Assembly: GCF_003732665.1 (NCBI RefSeq)
Contig: NZ_MOBP01000002.1
Coordinates: forward strand, 177,519 to 241,518
Direction of reading: 5' to 3'
DNA from: Pseudomonas frederiksbergensis
Lineage (GTDB): Bacteria; Pseudomonadota; Gammaproteobacteria; Pseudomonadales; Pseudomonadaceae
DNA length: 64,000 nt
Part shown: piece after piece, positions 7,431 through 21,364 of the stretch
How positions within the stretch are numbered: position 1 is the first letter of the stretch
Layout: each line of letters starts with the position of its first letter
Program-made: the position numbers and the translations under genes
Notes under the pieces: generated by a model
Seen by the model: the letters and a program-made list of their open reading frames with translations, nothing else
What the model was told of the DNA's origin: nothing
Database searches by the model: none

Positions 7431-8825
7431 TCAGACCTGCGCCTGAGCCCCTTCAAACCACGCCAGTTTCTCGCGCAGTTGCACCACTTCCCCAACAATC
7501 ACCAATGTCGGCGCATGCACTTCATGCTCCGCCACCAGCCGTGGAAGATCGGCCAACGTGCCGGTAAACACCCGCTGATTGACCGTGGTGCCCTGCTGGA
7601 TCAACGCCGCCGGGGTGTCCGCGCCGCGACCGTGCTTGATCAACTGCTCGCAGATGATCGGCAAGCCCACCAGCCCCATGTAAAACACCAGGGTTTGCGC
7701 CGGGGCGACCAGGTCGGCCCAGGGCAGATCGGTGGAACCGTCCTTCAAGTGCCCGGTGACGAACCGCACGGACTGCGCATAATCGCGGTGCGTCAGCGGA
7801 ATCCCGGCATACGCCGCGCAACCACTGGCCGCCGTAATGCCCGGCACGACCTGGAACGGGATGCCATGGGCCGCCAGTTCTTCGATCTCTTCGCCGCCAC
7901 GGCCGAAGATGAACGGATCGCCACCCTTCAACCGCACCACACGTTTGCCAGCCTGGGCCAGATCCACCAGTTGCTTGTTGATCTGATCCTGCGGGACCGC
8001 GTGATCGGCGCGACGCTTGCCGACGTAGATCCGCTCGGCATCACGACGGCACAAATCCAGAATCGCCGGCGCCACCAAGCGGTCGTACAGCACCACATCG
8101 GCTTGCTGCATCAGGCGCAAGGCGCGGAACGTCAGCAGGTCCGGATCACCGGGGCCTGCGCCGACCAAATACACTTCGCCGGTTTTTGTCGGCGGCTCGC
8201 CAGCGATTTTCGCCAGCAGCAAGCGCTCGGCTTCAGCGCCCTGCCCGGCCAGTTGCCGGTCAGCAATCGGACCCTGGAATACATCTTCCCAGAACGCCCG
8301 ACGCTGCTGCACATCCGGAAGCAGGTTTTTGACCTGAGTGCGAAAGCGCGCCGCCAGACCGGCCAGTTGCCCGTAAGTGGAGGGAATCCAGGTTTCGATT
8401 TTGGCCCGGATCAACCGTGCCAGCACCGGCGCATCGCCGCCGCTGGAGATGGCAACGATCAGCGGCGAACGGTCGACAATCGCCGGGAAGATCACGCTGC
8501 ACAGGGCCGGCGCATCCACCACGTTGACCGGCACACAACGCCGATGGGCATCGGCGGAGACTTGCGCGTTCAGCGGTTCGTCGTCGGTGGCGGCAATGAT
8601 CAGCCCGCAACCGTCCAGATCCGCCTCGACGTAGCCACGCAACAGGCACTCGCCACCGCTGCCGGCAACCAGTTCGCGCAATTGCGGCTCTATTTCAGGT
8701 GCGACCACCCGCAGCAGCGCACCGGCTTCGGCCAGCAGGCGGGACTTGCGCAAGGCAATCTCCCCGCCGCCGACGACCAACACACGACTGCCGCGCAGGT
8801 TATGAAACAGCGGCAGATAGTCCAT
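7431..8825 (-). CDS. cysG: Siroheme synthase CysG (trifunctional)
   Basis: 464 residues. The N-terminal half is precorrin-2 dehydrogenase/ferrochelatase (NAD loop [13 protein letters not shown], residues 15-27); the C-terminal half is uroporphyrinogen III methyltransferase ([15 protein letters not shown] near 217, then [15 protein letters not shown] near 294). Together they turn uroporphyrinogen III into siroheme, the cofactor of sulfite and nitrite reductases. Its ATG directly follows the serS stop (TAA-ATG), so it is the last gene of the rarA-crcB-serS-cysG run. Full family length. Confidence 0.97.
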   Translation of the reverse strand: MDYLPLFHNLRGSRVLVVGGGEIALRKSRLLAEAGALLRVVAPEIEPQLRELVAGSGGECLLRGYVEADLDGCGLIIAATDDEPLNAQVSADAHRRCVPVNVVDAPALCSVIFPAIVDRSPLIVAISSGGDAPVLARLIRAKIETWIPSTYGQLAGLAARFRTQVKNLLPDVQQRRAFWEDVFQGPIADRQLAGQGAEAERLLLAKIAGEPPTKTGEVYLVGAGPGDPDLLTFRALRLMQQADVVLYDRLVAPAILDLCRRDAERIYVGKRRADHAVPQDQINKQLVDLAQAGKRVVRLKGGDPFIFGRGGEEIEELAAHGIPFQVVPGITAASGCAAYAGIPLTHRDYAQSVRFVTGHLKDGSTDLPWADLVAPAQTLVFYMGLVGLPIICEQLIKHGRGADTPAALIQQGTTVNQRVFTGTLADLPRLVAEHEVHAPTLVIVGEVVQLREKLAWFEGAQAQV

Positions 8826-10496
<1,671 letters not shown>

Positions 10497-10497
<1 letters not shown>

Positions 10498-11819
10498 TAT
10501 TTTCTCCGCTGTCGGGGGCTCAGACGATCAAGTTGCGCGAGGTGGTTGAGCTTCTCGCCGATCTTCAGCTCCAGGCCGCGAGGCACCGGCTGATAGAAGG
10601 GTTGTGGCTCGAGCTCTTCCGGAAAGTAGTCTTCGCCAGCGGCGTAGGCGTCCGGCTCATCGTGGGCATAACGGTATTCGTCGCCATAACCCAATTGCTT
10701 CATCAGTTTGGTCGGTGCGTTGCGCAAGTGTAGTGGCACTTCCAGCGAACCGTGTTCGGTGGCGCTGCGCATCGCGGCTTTGAAGCCCATGTACACCGCG
10801 TTGCTTTTCGGCGCGCAGGCCAGATAAGTGATGGCCTGGGCCACCGCCAATTCGCCTTCGGGGCTGCCGAGGCGTTCCTGCACCTCCCACGCCGCCAGGC
10901 ACAGGCTCAGGGCGCGAGGGTCGGCATTGCCGATGTCTTCGCTGGCCATGCGCACCACGCGCCGGGCCAGGTACAGCGGATCGCAACCGCCGTCGATCAT
11001 ACGGGCGAACCAGTACAACGCGCCGTCGGGGTTGGAGCCGCGCACCGATTTGTGCAGCGCGGAAATCTGGTCGTAAAACGCTTCGCCGCCCTTGTCGAAC
11101 CGCCGACGGGTATCGCCAAGCAGGCTTTGCAGCAGATCGATGCCAATCTCGCTGTTGTCTTCGGCCAGATCGGAGGCGTTTTCCAGCAGGTTGAGCAGAC
11201 GCCGGCCATCGCCATCGGCGGCGGACAGCAGCATCTGGAAGCCTTCGTCACTGAGGGTCAGTTGCCGCTTGCCCAGGCCCCGCTCTTCGGTCAGCGCACG
11301 GTGTACGAGTTTGCGCAGGGCCGCTTCGTCGAGGCTTTTGAGCACGTAGACGCGGGCCCGGGAGAGCAAGGCGTTATTGAGTTCGAAGGAGGGGTTTTCG
11401 GTGGTCGCGCCGATGAAAATCAGCGTGCCGTCTTCAACGTAAGGCAGGAACGCATCCTGCTGGGACTTGTTGAAACGGTGCACTTCGTCGACAAACAGGA
11501 TGGTGCGTTTGCCGTACTGCCCGGCCTGTTGCTTGGCGATTTCCACCGCCTGACGGATTTCCTTCACCCCGGCCAGCACCGCCGACACCGTTTCAAAATG
11601 CGCATCCGAGACTTCCGCGAGCAGCCGCGCCAGGGTGGTCTTGCCCACCCCCGGCGGGCCCCAAAAGATCATCGAATGCAGGGCACCCTGCTCCAACGCT
11701 TCGCGCAATGGCTTGCCGCGAGCGAGCAGGTGTTCCTGACCGACATACTCATCCAGATTGGCCGCACGCAGGCGGGCGGCCAAGGGTTGAGCGATCGGGG
11801 CACTGCGAAACAGGTCCAT
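10497..11819 (-). CDS. rarA: Replication-associated recombination protein RarA (MgsA)
   Basis: 440 residues. AAA+ ATPase with Walker [12 protein letters not shown] (near residue 55), Walker [10 protein letters not shown] and sensor 1 GATTENPSF, then the C-terminal tetramerisation domain. RarA acts at stalled forks and gaps and is related to clamp-loader ATPases and eukaryotic WRNIP1. ATG at 11819 is preferred over the GTG one codon upstream, since MDLFRSAP is the usual start. Downstream genes crcB, serS and cysG follow closely. Confidence 0.96.
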
Positions 11820-11872
11820 CACGTACGGTTGAAACCTCGCTTTATTACGTAGCTCTCAAATCCTGTGAAACC

Positions 11873-11964
11873 CTGTGGGAGCGGGCTTGCTCGCGAATGC
11901 GGTGTGCCAGGCAACATTGATGGCGACTGGCATGCCCCCTTCGCGAGCAAGCCCGCTCCCACAG
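11873..11964. repeat. REPIN
   Basis: Inverted REP pair between lolA and rarA, both leftward. It lies inside what could otherwise be one transcript, so it may tune mRNA stability or termination between the two genes. Confidence 0.92.
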
Positions 11965-11974
11965 GTTCTGCGTT

Positions 11975-12598
11975 TTATTCCTGGATCACGTCCGCACCCT
12001 TTGGGATGTCGAACTTGAACTTGGACGCCGGGATCGGCTCGTTGGCCTTCACGCCGGTAAACAGCAGGTTGGTGCGCTGACCCACGCTGTCGATCATTTG
12101 CATGTCATTGACCAGGCCATTGCGGAACGACAGGCGCAGGCTGTCGAACAGGGTGTCCTTGGTTTTCGGCTTCAGGGTGAAGTCGATCACGCCGCCGGCT
12201 TCCTTGGCGCTGATGTCGAAGCTCTCTTTGATCTTGGACACGTCACCGGACAGCAGCAGGGCCGGGGTCTGGGTCAGGCGCTGGTCGAGGGTCTTGATGG
12301 TGACCTGTTCCAGATCCGGGTCCCACAGGGTGACCTTCTTGCCATCGGAGACCATGGTTTGTTCGGCAGGCGCTTCGGTGTGCCAGTAGAACAGGCCCGG
12401 CCGCTGCAACGACATTTCACCAGACGTTTCCTGCAACTGGGTGCCGCTGCCATCGAGGGTCAGCTGGGAGAAACGCGCGGTCAGGGTCTTGGATGTTTCC
12501 AGCAATTGGGTCAGACGCGCCACGTCCTTGTCATCGGCGTGGGCCGAGAGCGTGGTCAAAGCCAGAACCGGCAGCAACAGCATGCGGATAAGACGCAT
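11975..12598 (-). CDS. lolA: Outer-membrane lipoprotein chaperone LolA
   Basis: 207 residues. Signal peptide residues 1-21, cleaved after SAHA; mature beta-barrel-like chaperone that carries lipoproteins across the periplasm from LolCDE to LolB. Recognisable family segments are [20 protein letters not shown] and [17 protein letters not shown] at 12598 has GAGGA 8 bases upstream. It lies 66 bases downstream of ftsK, the usual pseudomonad arrangement. Confidence 0.96.
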   Translation of the reverse strand: MRLIRMLLLPVLALTTLSAHADDKDVARLTQLLETSKTLTARFSQLTLDGSGTQLQETSGEMSLQRPGLFYWHTEAPAEQTMVSDGKKVTLWDPDLEQVTIKTLDQRLTQTPALLLSGDVSKIKESFDISAKEAGGVIDFTLKPKTKDTLFDSLRLSFRNGLVNDMQMIDSVGQRTNLLFTGVKANEPIPASKFKFDIPKGADVIQE

Positions 12599-12664
12599 GG
12601 GAGTCCTCTTGAATATTCGTGGGGTTCAGGCGGCGCGTCACTGCGCCACCCTTTTTAATTCAAC

Positions 12665-15070
12665 TCAGTCGCGCACCGGGCCGGGGGCCAGGACTTCGCG
12701 CGAACCGTTGGTGTTCATGGACGTCACGACCCCGGCCATTTCCATGGCTTCGATCATGCGTGCGGCGCGGTTGTAGCCGATCTTCAGCTTGCGCTGCACC
12801 GCCGAGATAGATGCACGACGGCTTTCCAGCACGAACTGCACAGCTTCGTCGTAGAGCGCGTCGGATTCGCTGTCTTCATCGCCGCCGCTGCCGCCTTCAA
12901 AGCCGCTACCCGGCTCTTCGACACCGGCCAGGATCTCGTCGTTGTATTCCGGCGCGCCACGCAGTTTCCAGGCTTCAACCACCCGGTGAACCTCGTCATC
13001 GGAGACGAAGGCGCCGTGGACACGGATCGGCAGGCTGGTGCCCGGCGGCATGTAGAGCATGTCACCGTGGCCCAGCAATTGCTCGGCGCCGCCCTGGTCG
13101 ATGATGGTCCGGGAGTCGATCTTGCTCGAGACCTGGAACGCCATGCGCGTCGGGATGTTGGCCTTGATCAGACCGGTGATCACGTCAACCGACGGACGCT
13201 GGGTCGCGAGGATCAAGTGGATACCGGCGGCACGGGCCTTCTGGGCGATACGGGCGATCAGTTCTTCAACCTTCTTGCCGACGATCATCATCATGTCGGC
13301 GAATTCGTCGACGACCACGACGATGGTCGGCAGCTTGTGCAGCAGCGGCGCTTCGTCGTGAATGCTTTCGCGCTTGTACAGCGGATCGGACAGCGGCGTA
13401 CCGGCCTCTTGCGCATCCTTGACCTTCTGGTTGAAGCCGGACAGGTTACGCACGCCCATCTTCGCCATCAGTTTGTAGCGACGCTCCATCTCCGCCACGC
13501 TCCAGCGCAGGGCGTTGGCCGCGTCCTTCATGTCGGTGACCACCGGGCAGAGCAAGTGCGGGATGCCTTCGTAGATCGACAGCTCAAGCATTTTCGGGTC
13601 GATCATGATCAGCTTGGCGTCTTCCGGGCCGGACTTGAACAGGATCGACAGGATCATCGCGTTCACCCCCACCGACTTACCGGAACCGGTCGTACCGGCC
13701 ACCAGCAAGTGGGGCATTTTTGCCAGGTCGGTGATGACCGGCTTGCCGCCGATGTCGTGGCCCAGGGCCAGGGTGACCGGCGATTTGAAGTTGTCGTATT
13801 CGGGCGATGACAGCACTTCGGAGAAGCGCACGATCTGCCGGTCTTCGTTGGGAATCTCAATACCGACGGTGGTCTTGCCCGGGATCACTTCAACCACCCG
13901 CACGCTGGTCACGGCCAGGGAACGCGCCAAATCCTTGGCCAGGTTGGAGATGCGGCTGACCTTGACCCCGGCGGCCGGCTGGATTTCGTAACGGGTGATC
14001 ACCGGGCCTGGGTGAATCGAATCCACGGTGACTTCGACGCCGAATTCCTTGAGCTTGATTTCCAGCAAATGGCCAACCGCAGCCAGGGATTCGGGCGAGT
14101 AATTGAGTTGTTTCTTTTCCGCCGGGTCGAGAATCGAGATCGGCGGCAAGGTGCCTTCCACGGCGCTGTCGACGAACAACGGCGCCTGCTTCTCTTTTTC
14201 CACTCGCTTGCTCGGCGCCGCGGGCTTGGACGGCGCGGGCGCAATCACCGGCGGCACCTGCTTCTCGCGCTCGGACATGTGCTTGCTCAGGGCCTGTTCG
14301 CGCTCGATCAGGCGTTCCTTGACCTTGGCCTGTTCGCGTTTGTCGGTGACGGTCGGAGCAACCACGTCATGCACCCGGTCGTCGACTTCACGCAACTGGG
14401 CGACCAGTTGTTTGCGCTCGACACGGGCCGCCCACCAGCGATTGGCCGCGCCCTGGAACAGTTCGAACAGGTCGAGGGTGATCTTGCCGGTGAGGTCCAT
14501 CACCTTGAACCACGACAGGTCGGTGAACACCGTCAGGCCGAACAGGAACAGGGCGATGAACAACAACGTGCTTCCCTGGATGTTCAGGGCGTTCCTGGCC
14601 AGGTCGCCGAGGCTTTCGCCCAGCGCGCCGCCCGCGCCGGCCGGCAAACCGGTCGCCGCGTGGAAATGGATGTGGGCCAGGGCTGCGCCCGAGAGCACCA
14701 GGAACACCAGGCCGATCAGGCGCCAGGAGAACAGCCAGCCGCTCCACTGCCACGGTTCATGGCGTTGACGGAAGATCTGGTAGATTTTGACCGCCAGTAA
14801 CAACGGGAAGATGTAGGCGAAGTAACCCAGCACCATGAACAGGATATCGGCGCTGTAGGAGCCAACCGGACCGCCGAAGTTCTGCACATCGTCGATCTTG
14901 CTGTTATGGCTCCAGCCCGGATCGTCCTTGCCGTAGGTCAACAAGGCCATCATCAGGAACAGGCACAAGGCACCGATGGCGATCAACGCACCTTCCTTGA
15001 GTCGGTAGTGCAGATGCTGGCGCCAGAGCGGAACGACGGCTGGTTTAGGTGCTGCGGTGGATTTCTTCAA
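12665..15070 (-). CDS. ftsK: DNA translocase FtsK
   Basis: 801 residues. Four to five N-terminal membrane helices (about residues 25-190), a Lys/Glu/Pro-rich linker, then the RecA-like motor with Walker [15 protein letters not shown] and Walker [14 protein letters not shown], and a C-terminal gamma winged-helix domain (about 735-800) that reads KOPS sites. It pumps chromosome dimers at the septum and activates XerCD at dif. The start is a TTG with AGGAAAAG upstream; no better ATG exists near the known MKKSTA-type N-terminus. Confidence 0.96.
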   Translation of the reverse strand: MKKSTAAPKPAVVPLWRQHLHYRLKEGALIAIGALCLFLMMALLTYGKDDPGWSHNSKIDDVQNFGGPVGSYSADILFMVLGYFAYIFPLLLAVKIYQIFRQRHEPWQWSGWLFSWRLIGLVFLVLSGAALAHIHFHAATGLPAGAGGALGESLGDLARNALNIQGSTLLFIALFLFGLTVFTDLSWFKVMDLTGKITLDLFELFQGAANRWWAARVERKQLVAQLREVDDRVHDVVAPTVTDKREQAKVKERLIEREQALSKHMSEREKQVPPVIAPAPSKPAAPSKRVEKEKQAPLFVDSAVEGTLPPISILDPAEKKQLNYSPESLAAVGHLLEIKLKEFGVEVTVDSIHPGPVITRYEIQPAAGVKVSRISNLAKDLARSLAVTSVRVVEVIPGKTTVGIEIPNEDRQIVRFSEVLSSPEYDNFKSPVTLALGHDIGGKPVITDLAKMPHLLVAGTTGSGKSVGVNAMILSILFKSGPEDAKLIMIDPKMLELSIYEGIPHLLCPVVTDMKDAANALRWSVAEMERRYKLMAKMGVRNLSGFNQKVKDAQEAGTPLSDPLYKRESIHDEAPLLHKLPTIVVVVDEFADMMMIVGKKVEELIARIAQKARAAGIHLILATQRPSVDVITGLIKANIPTRMAFQVSSKIDSRTIIDQGGAEQLLGHGDMLYMPPGTSLPIRVHGAFVSDDEVHRVVEAWKLRGAPEYNDEILAGVEEPGSGFEGGSGGDEDSESDALYDEAVQFVLESRRASISAVQRKLKIGYNRAARMIEAMEMAGVVTSMNTNGSREVLAPGPVRD

Positions 15071-16337
<1,267 letters not shown>

Positions 16338-16401
16338 CACGCTACTTCATGGCGGGCCGACACGCCCGCCACTGCCCTCCCCTTCTGTAAGCCCGAAGAC
16401 C

Positions 16402-17082
16402 ATGCTGACTTGGCTACAACGCAACACCCTGACTTTTCCGCCCCTGGAAAAAGCCATGCGCGATCCTAATGGACTGTTGGCGGCCGGTGGCGACCTGTCC
16501 GCCGATCGGCTGATCCAGGCCTATCGCCACGGCTGCTTTCCGTGGTTTTCCGAGGGCCAGCCGATTCTCTGGTGGTCGCCGGATCCGCGCACGGTTCTGT
16601 TTCCCGACGAACTGCACGTTTCCCGTAGCCTGAACAAGTTGCTGCGCCAACAACGCTATCAAGTGACCTTCGATCAGGATTTTGCCGCCGTCATCCGCGC
16701 CTGCGCCGCGCCACGGGACTACGCCGACGGCACCTGGATCACCGAGGCCATGCAGGACGCCTACCTGGAACTGCACCGGCGCGGCTACGCCCATTCGGTT
16801 GAGGTCTGGGACCAGGGCGAACTGATAGGCGGCCTGTACGGCCTGGCCATGGGGCAGTTGTTTTTCGGCGAGTCGATGTTCAGCCGCGCCGACAACGCGT
16901 CCAAATTTGGCTTTGCCACCCTGGTGCGCCATCTGAAAGACTCGGGTTTTGTGCTGATCGATTGCCAGATGCCCACCGACCACTTGCACAGCCTCGGCGC
17001 CCGGGCGATTCCCCGCAGCGAATTCGCTGGCTACCTCGCACGGCACCTGGATCAACCCAGCGTTGCCACCTGGGTTTGCTGA
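16402..17082 (+). CDS. aat: Leucyl/phenylalanyl-tRNA-protein transferase
   Basis: 226 residues. Adds Leu or Phe from aminoacyl-tRNA to proteins starting with Lys or Arg, making them N-degrons for ClpS-ClpA. Signature segments are [38 protein letters not shown] and [19 protein letters not shown] at 16402 starts the usual MLTWLQRN; the frame is open upstream into trxB but has no reason to start there. Forms a set with bpt next door. Confidence 0.96.
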   Translation: MLTWLQRNTLTFPPLEKAMRDPNGLLAAGGDLSADRLIQAYRHGCFPWFSEGQPILWWSPDPRTVLFPDELHVSRSLNKLLRQQRYQVTFDQDFAAVIRACAAPRDYADGTWITEAMQDAYLELHRRGYAHSVEVWDQGELIGGLYGLAMGQLFFGESMFSRADNASKFGFATLVRHLKDSGFVLIDCQMPTDHLHSLGARAIPRSEFAGYLARHLDQPSVATWVC

Positions 17083-17139
17083 GCGACTTTTGCCCGCGTG
17101 GCTTACACTTAATTCAAAGCTTATTCCCGAGGGTTGATC

Positions 17140-17847
17140 ATGACCGAGTTGGCGCGTTTGAAGTTCTATGCCACTCAGCCCCACTCTTGCAGTTATCTGC
17201 CTGAGGAGCAGGCCACGACCCTGTTTCTCGACCCTAGTCAGCCCATGGATGTGCATGTCTACGCAGACCTGTCGGAAATGGGCTTTCGTCGCAGCGGCGA
17301 TCATCTTTACCGGCCACATTGCCAGAACTGCAATGCGTGCGTCCCGGCGCGCATTCCTGTCGCTCAGTTTTCCCCGAATCGTCAGCAGAAACGCATTTTC
17401 AAGCGTAACGCCGACTTGCAGGTGCGTCCGTCCCGGCCGAAATTCAGCGAAGAATATTTCGACCTCTATCAGCGCTACATCGAACAGCGTCATGCCGACG
17501 GCGACATGTACCCGCCGAGCCGTGATCAGTTTTCGACGTTCCTGGTGCGTGATCTGCCATTTTCCCGGTTCTACGAATTCCGTCTCGACGGACGGCTGGT
17601 GGCCGTGGCGGTAACTGACTTGCTGCCTAACGGCCTGTCGGCGGTGTACACCTTCTACGAGCCTGCCGAAGAGCATCGCAGCCTCGGGCGCTACGCCATT
17701 CTCTGGCAGATTGCCGAAGCCCAGCGGCTGGGACTGGAAGCGGTCTACCTCGGCTACTGGATCAAAAACTGCAAAAAGATGAACTACAAGACCCAGTATC
17801 GCCCCATCGAACTGCTGATTAATCAGCGCTGGGTCGTCCTGAACTAA
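17140..17847 (+). CDS. bpt: Aspartate/glutamate leucyltransferase (Bpt)
   Basis: 235 residues. Transfers Leu from Leu-tRNA onto N-terminal Asp or Glu, a second entry into the N-end rule pathway; related to eukaryotic arginyltransferase ATE1. The conserved Cys cluster C-x2-C-x2-C ([14 protein letters not shown]) and C-terminal [13 protein letters not shown] are present. ATG at 17140 has CGAGGG upstream; the in-frame TTG two codons earlier is less likely. Confidence 0.96.
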   Translation: MTELARLKFYATQPHSCSYLPEEQATTLFLDPSQPMDVHVYADLSEMGFRRSGDHLYRPHCQNCNACVPARIPVAQFSPNRQQKRIFKRNADLQVRPSRPKFSEEYFDLYQRYIEQRHADGDMYPPSRDQFSTFLVRDLPFSRFYEFRLDGRLVAVAVTDLLPNGLSAVYTFYEPAEEHRSLGRYAILWQIAEAQRLGLEAVYLGYWIKNCKKMNYKTQYRPIELLINQRWVVLN

Positions 17848-17864
17848 GGCAATCGGTAAACCCC

Positions 17865-17894
17865 TTGGCGTAAACACCATTTTTCGGGCACAAT
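17865..17894 (+). promoter_or_regulatory. Candidate sigma-70 promoter of infA
   Basis: TTGGCG (17865-17870) and CACAAT (17889-17894) are separated by 18 bases, about 65 bases before the infA start. Both hexamers are imperfect. Read from the sequence only. Confidence 0.4.
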
Positions 17895-17958
17895 GCACGC
17901 CGCTTTTGCCTGGCGCAGTTGCACCGGGCCATTCATTGGATACCGAGGGCTTTACTGC

Positions 17959-18177
17959 ATGTCGAAAGAAGACAGCTTCGAAATGGAAGGCACTGTCGTC
18001 GACACCCTGCCCAACACCATGTTTCGTGTGGAGTTGGAAAATGGGCACGTCGTAACCGCGCATATTTCCGGCAAGATGCGCAAGAACTACATTCGTATTC
18101 TTACCGGTGACAAAGTGCGCGTCGAGCTGACGCCCTATGACTTGAGCAAAGGGCGCATTACTTACCGCGCTCGTTAA
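17959..18177 (+). CDS. infA: Translation initiation factor IF-1
   Basis: 72 residues, a single S1-like OB fold (residues 5-70) that binds the 30S A site during initiation. The sequence [13 protein letters not shown] and [16 protein letters not shown] is standard. The ATG at 17959 gives exact family length; upstream in-frame codons are spurious. Followed by a strong intrinsic terminator, so it ends its own unit. Confidence 0.98.
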
Positions 18178-18189
18178 TCAAGTCAATAC

Positions 18190-18218
18190 AAAACGCCCGG
18201 TTATGCCGGGCGTTTTTG
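18190..18218 (+). terminator. Intrinsic terminator of infA
   Basis: CGCCCGG and CCGGGCG around a TTATG loop, followed by TTTTT, 13 bases after the infA stop. Confidence 0.9.
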
Positions 18219-18224
18219 TGTGTG

Positions 18225-18335
18225 GATCGTTCCCACGCTCTGCGTGGGAATGCCTCTACGGACGCTCCGCGTTCGGCTCTTGAGGGGACGCAGAGCGTCC
18301 CGGGCTGCATTCCCACGCGGAGCGTGGGAACGATC
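18225..18335. repeat. Long palindromic repeat of a second family
   Basis: GATCGTTCCCACGCTCTGCG at the left end is mirrored at the right end with a one-base difference, and an inner pair (GGACGCTCC and GGACGCAGAGCGTCC) adds further fold-back. This is not the GGGAGCGGGCTTGC family seen elsewhere in the window. It is a single copy here, similar to extragenic palindromes I recall from other Pseudomonas genomes. Confidence 0.8.
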
Positions 18336-18358
18336 AAGAGATGCAAGCTGACCCACCG

Positions 18359-18383
18359 CTTTCGCGAGCAAGCCCGCTCCCAC
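18359..18383. repeat. Solitary REP unit
   Basis: A single TTCGCGAGCAAGCCCGCTCC unit with no inverted partner nearby, beside the long palindrome and downstream of clpA. Confidence 0.8.
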
Positions 18384-18410
18384 CTTTGATCTTCGGAGTT
18401 CTCCGGACAG

Positions 18411-18437
18411 CAAAAAGGCGCCTTTCGGCGCCTTTTG
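18411..18437. terminator. Bidirectional terminator downstream of clpA
   Basis: AAAAGGCGCC, loop TTTC, GGCGCCTTTT: a 10-base-pair perfect stem with T-runs on both strands, 18 bases beyond the clpA stop. Confidence 0.88.
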
Positions 18438-18454
18438 CTTTGTTGCGGTTAACG

Positions 18455-20725
18455 TCAGGCCATTTCTGCCGTGGTTTCGAACTCGAAGGTCAGCTCGCCG
18501 TCCTTGAGATCGATGTGCACCACACCACCATGGTCGGCCAGTTCGCCAAAGAGGATCTCTTCGGCCAGTGGACGCTTGATCTTGTCCTGGATCAAACGCG
18601 CCATTGGTCGAGCACCCATGGCCGAATCGTAGCCTCCCGCCGCGAGCCAACTGCGTGCGGCATCGGTCACTTCCAGCTGCACGCGCTTGTCTTCCAGCTG
18701 CGCCTGAAGTTCGGTAAGGAACTTGTCCACCACGCTTTTGATGACCTCATGGCTGAGGCGACCAAACTGGATAATGGTGTCCAGACGGTTGCGGAACTCA
18801 GGCGTGAAGCTCTTCTTGATCACTTCCATCGCATCGGACGAGTGGTCCTGATGGGTGAAACCGATCGAAGCACGGGCTGCAGTTTCGGCGCCGGCGTTGG
18901 TCGTCATGATGACGATCACGTTACGGAAATCCGCCTTGCGCCCGTTGTTATCGGTGAGCGTACCGTGGTCCATGACCTGCAGCAGCAGGTTGAAGACTTC
19001 CGGATGCGCCTTCTCGATTTCATCGAGCAACAGCACGCAGTGAGGCTGCTTGGTGATGGCTTCGGTCAGCAGACCGCCCTGATCGAAACCGACATAGCCT
19101 GGAGGTGCACCGATCAGACGCGATACGGTGTGGCGCTCCATGTACTCGGACATGTCGAAGCGAACCAGTTCGATGCCCAGCGCCTTGGCCAACTGACGCG
19201 CCGCTTCGGTTTTACCGACACCGGTAGGACCGGCGAACAGGAACGAACCGACTGGCTTGTCAGGCGACTTGAGGCCGGCACGGGACAGTTTGATCGCGGT
19301 CGACAACGAGTCGATCGCGGCATCCTGGCCAAATACGGTCAGCTTCAGGTCACGCTCAAGGTTACGCAGCAACTCTTTGTCGGAGCTGGTGACGTGCTTA
19401 GGCGGAATCCGCGCGATTTTCGCCACGATGTCCTCGACCTGAGGCACTTCGATGCGTTTCACGCGCTTCTCGATCGGTTGCAGGCGCTGGTAGGCACCCG
19501 CTTCGTCGATGACGTCGATGGCCTTGTCCGGCATGTGCCGGTCATTGATGTAGCGCGAGGCCAGTTCAGCCGCCGCACGCAACGCTTCATCGCTGTATTC
19601 GATGCCGTGGTGCGTCTCGAAACGCCCTTTCAGGCCGCGCAGGATGCTGATGGTGTCTTCGACCGAAGGCTCGGACACATCGACCTTCTGGAAGCGCCGT
19701 GCCAAGGCACGATCCTTCTCGAAGATCCCGCGGAATTCCTGGAACGTGGTCGAGCCGATGCAGCGGATATCGCCCGACGACAGTAAAGGTTTGAGCAGGT
19801 TCGAGGCATCCATGACACCACCCGACGCAGCACCTGCACCAATAATGGTGTGGATTTCGTCGATGAACAGGATGGCGTGCGGACGTTTTTTCAGTTCATT
19901 GAGCAACGCCTTGAAGCGTTTCTCGAAATCGCCACGGTATTTGGTCCCGGCCAGCAAGGCGCCCAGGTCGAGGGAATACACCACGGCGTTGGCCAGAAGG
20001 TCCGGCACCTGGTTGTCGACGATACGCTTGGCCAGGCCTTCGGCAATCGCAGTTTTACCCACGCCCGCCTCGCCCACCAGCAGCGGATTGTTTTTGCGAC
20101 GACGCGCCAGAATCTGCGCGACACGCTCGACTTCGAGCTCACGGCCTACCAATGGATCAATTCGACCCTGGCGTGCGAGTTCGTTGAGGTTACTGGCATA
20201 AGCATCCAGAGGATTGCCTGAAGAAGAAGACTCACCGCCCTCGTCGTCCTGCATATCTTGCTCACCTTCAGAGTGATCGCCGTGCCCCGGTACTTTGGAA
20301 ATGCCATGGGCGATGTAGTTGACGACATCAATGCGTGCAACGCTCTGCTGTTTCAGCAGGAACACTGCCTGGCTTTCTTGCTCACTGAAGATGGCGACCA
20401 GCACGTTGGCGCCAGTCACTTCGCGTTTGCCCGAGCTCTGTACGTGAAAGACAGCACGCTGCAGAACACGCTGGAAGCCCAGGGTGGGTTGGGTCTCGCG
20501 ATCCTCGTCATGGACGGGGATCAACGGCGTGGTGGAGTCGATGAACTCCTGCAGGTCATGCTTGAGTTTGTCGAGGTTTGCGCCGCAGGCACGCAAAACG
20601 GTGGCGGCAGCCTCATTATCCAATAGGGCCAACAGGAGATGTTCGACGGTCATGAATTCATGACGTTTCGAACGAGCCTCCTTGAAGGCTAAATTGAGGG
20701 TGACTTCGAGCTCGCGGTTTAACAT
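18455..20725 (-). CDS. clpA: ATP-dependent Clp protease ATP-binding subunit ClpA
   Basis: 756 residues, normal length. Clp N-domain (about 1-145, which docks ClpS), then two AAA+ modules with Walker A GEAGVGKTA (near 215) and GPTGVGKTE (near 500). ClpA unfolds N-degron and SsrA-tagged proteins and feeds them to ClpP, whose gene is not in this window. ATG at 20725 follows AGGTGAAGCT. It lies 30 bases downstream of clpS, so both are likely co-transcribed. Confidence 0.97.
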   Translation of the reverse strand: MLNRELEVTLNLAFKEARSKRHEFMTVEHLLLALLDNEAAATVLRACGANLDKLKHDLQEFIDSTTPLIPVHDEDRETQPTLGFQRVLQRAVFHVQSSGKREVTGANVLVAIFSEQESQAVFLLKQQSVARIDVVNYIAHGISKVPGHGDHSEGEQDMQDDEGGESSSSGNPLDAYASNLNELARQGRIDPLVGRELEVERVAQILARRRKNNPLLVGEAGVGKTAIAEGLAKRIVDNQVPDLLANAVVYSLDLGALLAGTKYRGDFEKRFKALLNELKKRPHAILFIDEIHTIIGAGAASGGVMDASNLLKPLLSSGDIRCIGSTTFQEFRGIFEKDRALARRFQKVDVSEPSVEDTISILRGLKGRFETHHGIEYSDEALRAAAELASRYINDRHMPDKAIDVIDEAGAYQRLQPIEKRVKRIEVPQVEDIVAKIARIPPKHVTSSDKELLRNLERDLKLTVFGQDAAIDSLSTAIKLSRAGLKSPDKPVGSFLFAGPTGVGKTEAARQLAKALGIELVRFDMSEYMERHTVSRLIGAPPGYVGFDQGGLLTEAITKQPHCVLLLDEIEKAHPEVFNLLLQVMDHGTLTDNNGRKADFRNVIVIMTTNAGAETAARASIGFTHQDHSSDAMEVIKKSFTPEFRNRLDTIIQFGRLSHEVIKSVVDKFLTELQAQLEDKRVQLEVTDAARSWLAAGGYDSAMGARPMARLIQDKIKRPLAEEILFGELADHGGVVHIDLKDGELTFEFETTAEMA

Positions 20726-20755
20726 AGCTTCACCTCATACCCAAGTGGTCGGCGA

Positions 20756-21139
20756 TTAACCGTCCTTCTCGATTTCACAGAGTAGCGGATGCTGGCTTTC
20801 CCTGGCGTACTGGTTGACCTGCATGGCCTTCGTCTCGGCGATGTCGCGGGTAAACACTCCACATACTGCCCGTCCTTCTGTGTGAACGGCCAGCATGACC
20901 TTGGTCGCCAGCTCGCGATTCAGGTTAAAAAACACCTCGAGCACTTCGACGACGAAATCCATCGGTGTGTAGTCATCATTAAACAAAACCACCTTGTACA
21001 TCGGCGGCGCCTGTAAAGCAGGCTTAGCCTCCTGAACAGCAATGCCTGCGGAATCGTCGTCGTGTTCCTCCGGGTGATCTTTCTGGAGAGTCGGGCGATC
21101 CTGATTGAATGTTAGTCGAATCTGGCTGATTGCATGCAT
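20756..21139 (-). CDS. clpS: ClpA adaptor ClpS
   Basis: 127 residues. The conserved core starts at [19 protein letters not shown] (near residue 46) and ends HPLLCEI. ClpS binds N-terminal Leu, Phe, Trp and Tyr and delivers these proteins to ClpA. The acidic N-terminal extension (residues 12-40) is slightly longer than in most pseudomonads I recall, by the segment around [10 protein letters not shown]. The start at 21139 lacks a clear ribosome site but [11 protein letters not shown] matches the family. Divergent from cspD. Confidence 0.95.
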   Translation of the reverse strand: MHAISQIRLTFNQDRPTLQKDHPEEHDDDSAGIAVQEAKPALQAPPMYKVVLFNDDYTPMDFVVEVLEVFFNLNRELATKVMLAVHTEGRAVCGVFTRDIAETKAMQVNQYARESQHPLLCEIEKDG

Positions 21140-21364
21140 GGAAAGAAAGGTTCGTCAGTTGTGCAAATACAGTGGTGGGGGCGGCTATCAACGATTTCAA
21201 CTCCGACTGCCCAGTCACCTTGACTATCGGGAAAACGGTGTTACAACCAATAGAGCCCACAGTGGGTAAAAAAGGTCCGCGGAGTCAATCTTATTTATGA
21301 GATTCGACTGCGGATGAACTGGATGATACTCCAGTGATGGAGTCTGTTGCAGAGGGATATGAGC

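Noticed and set aside
18178..18454. Possible tRNA gene between infA and clpA
   Set aside because: The fold-back sequence there is a terminator and palindromic repeats; no T-loop or anticodon arm pattern was found.
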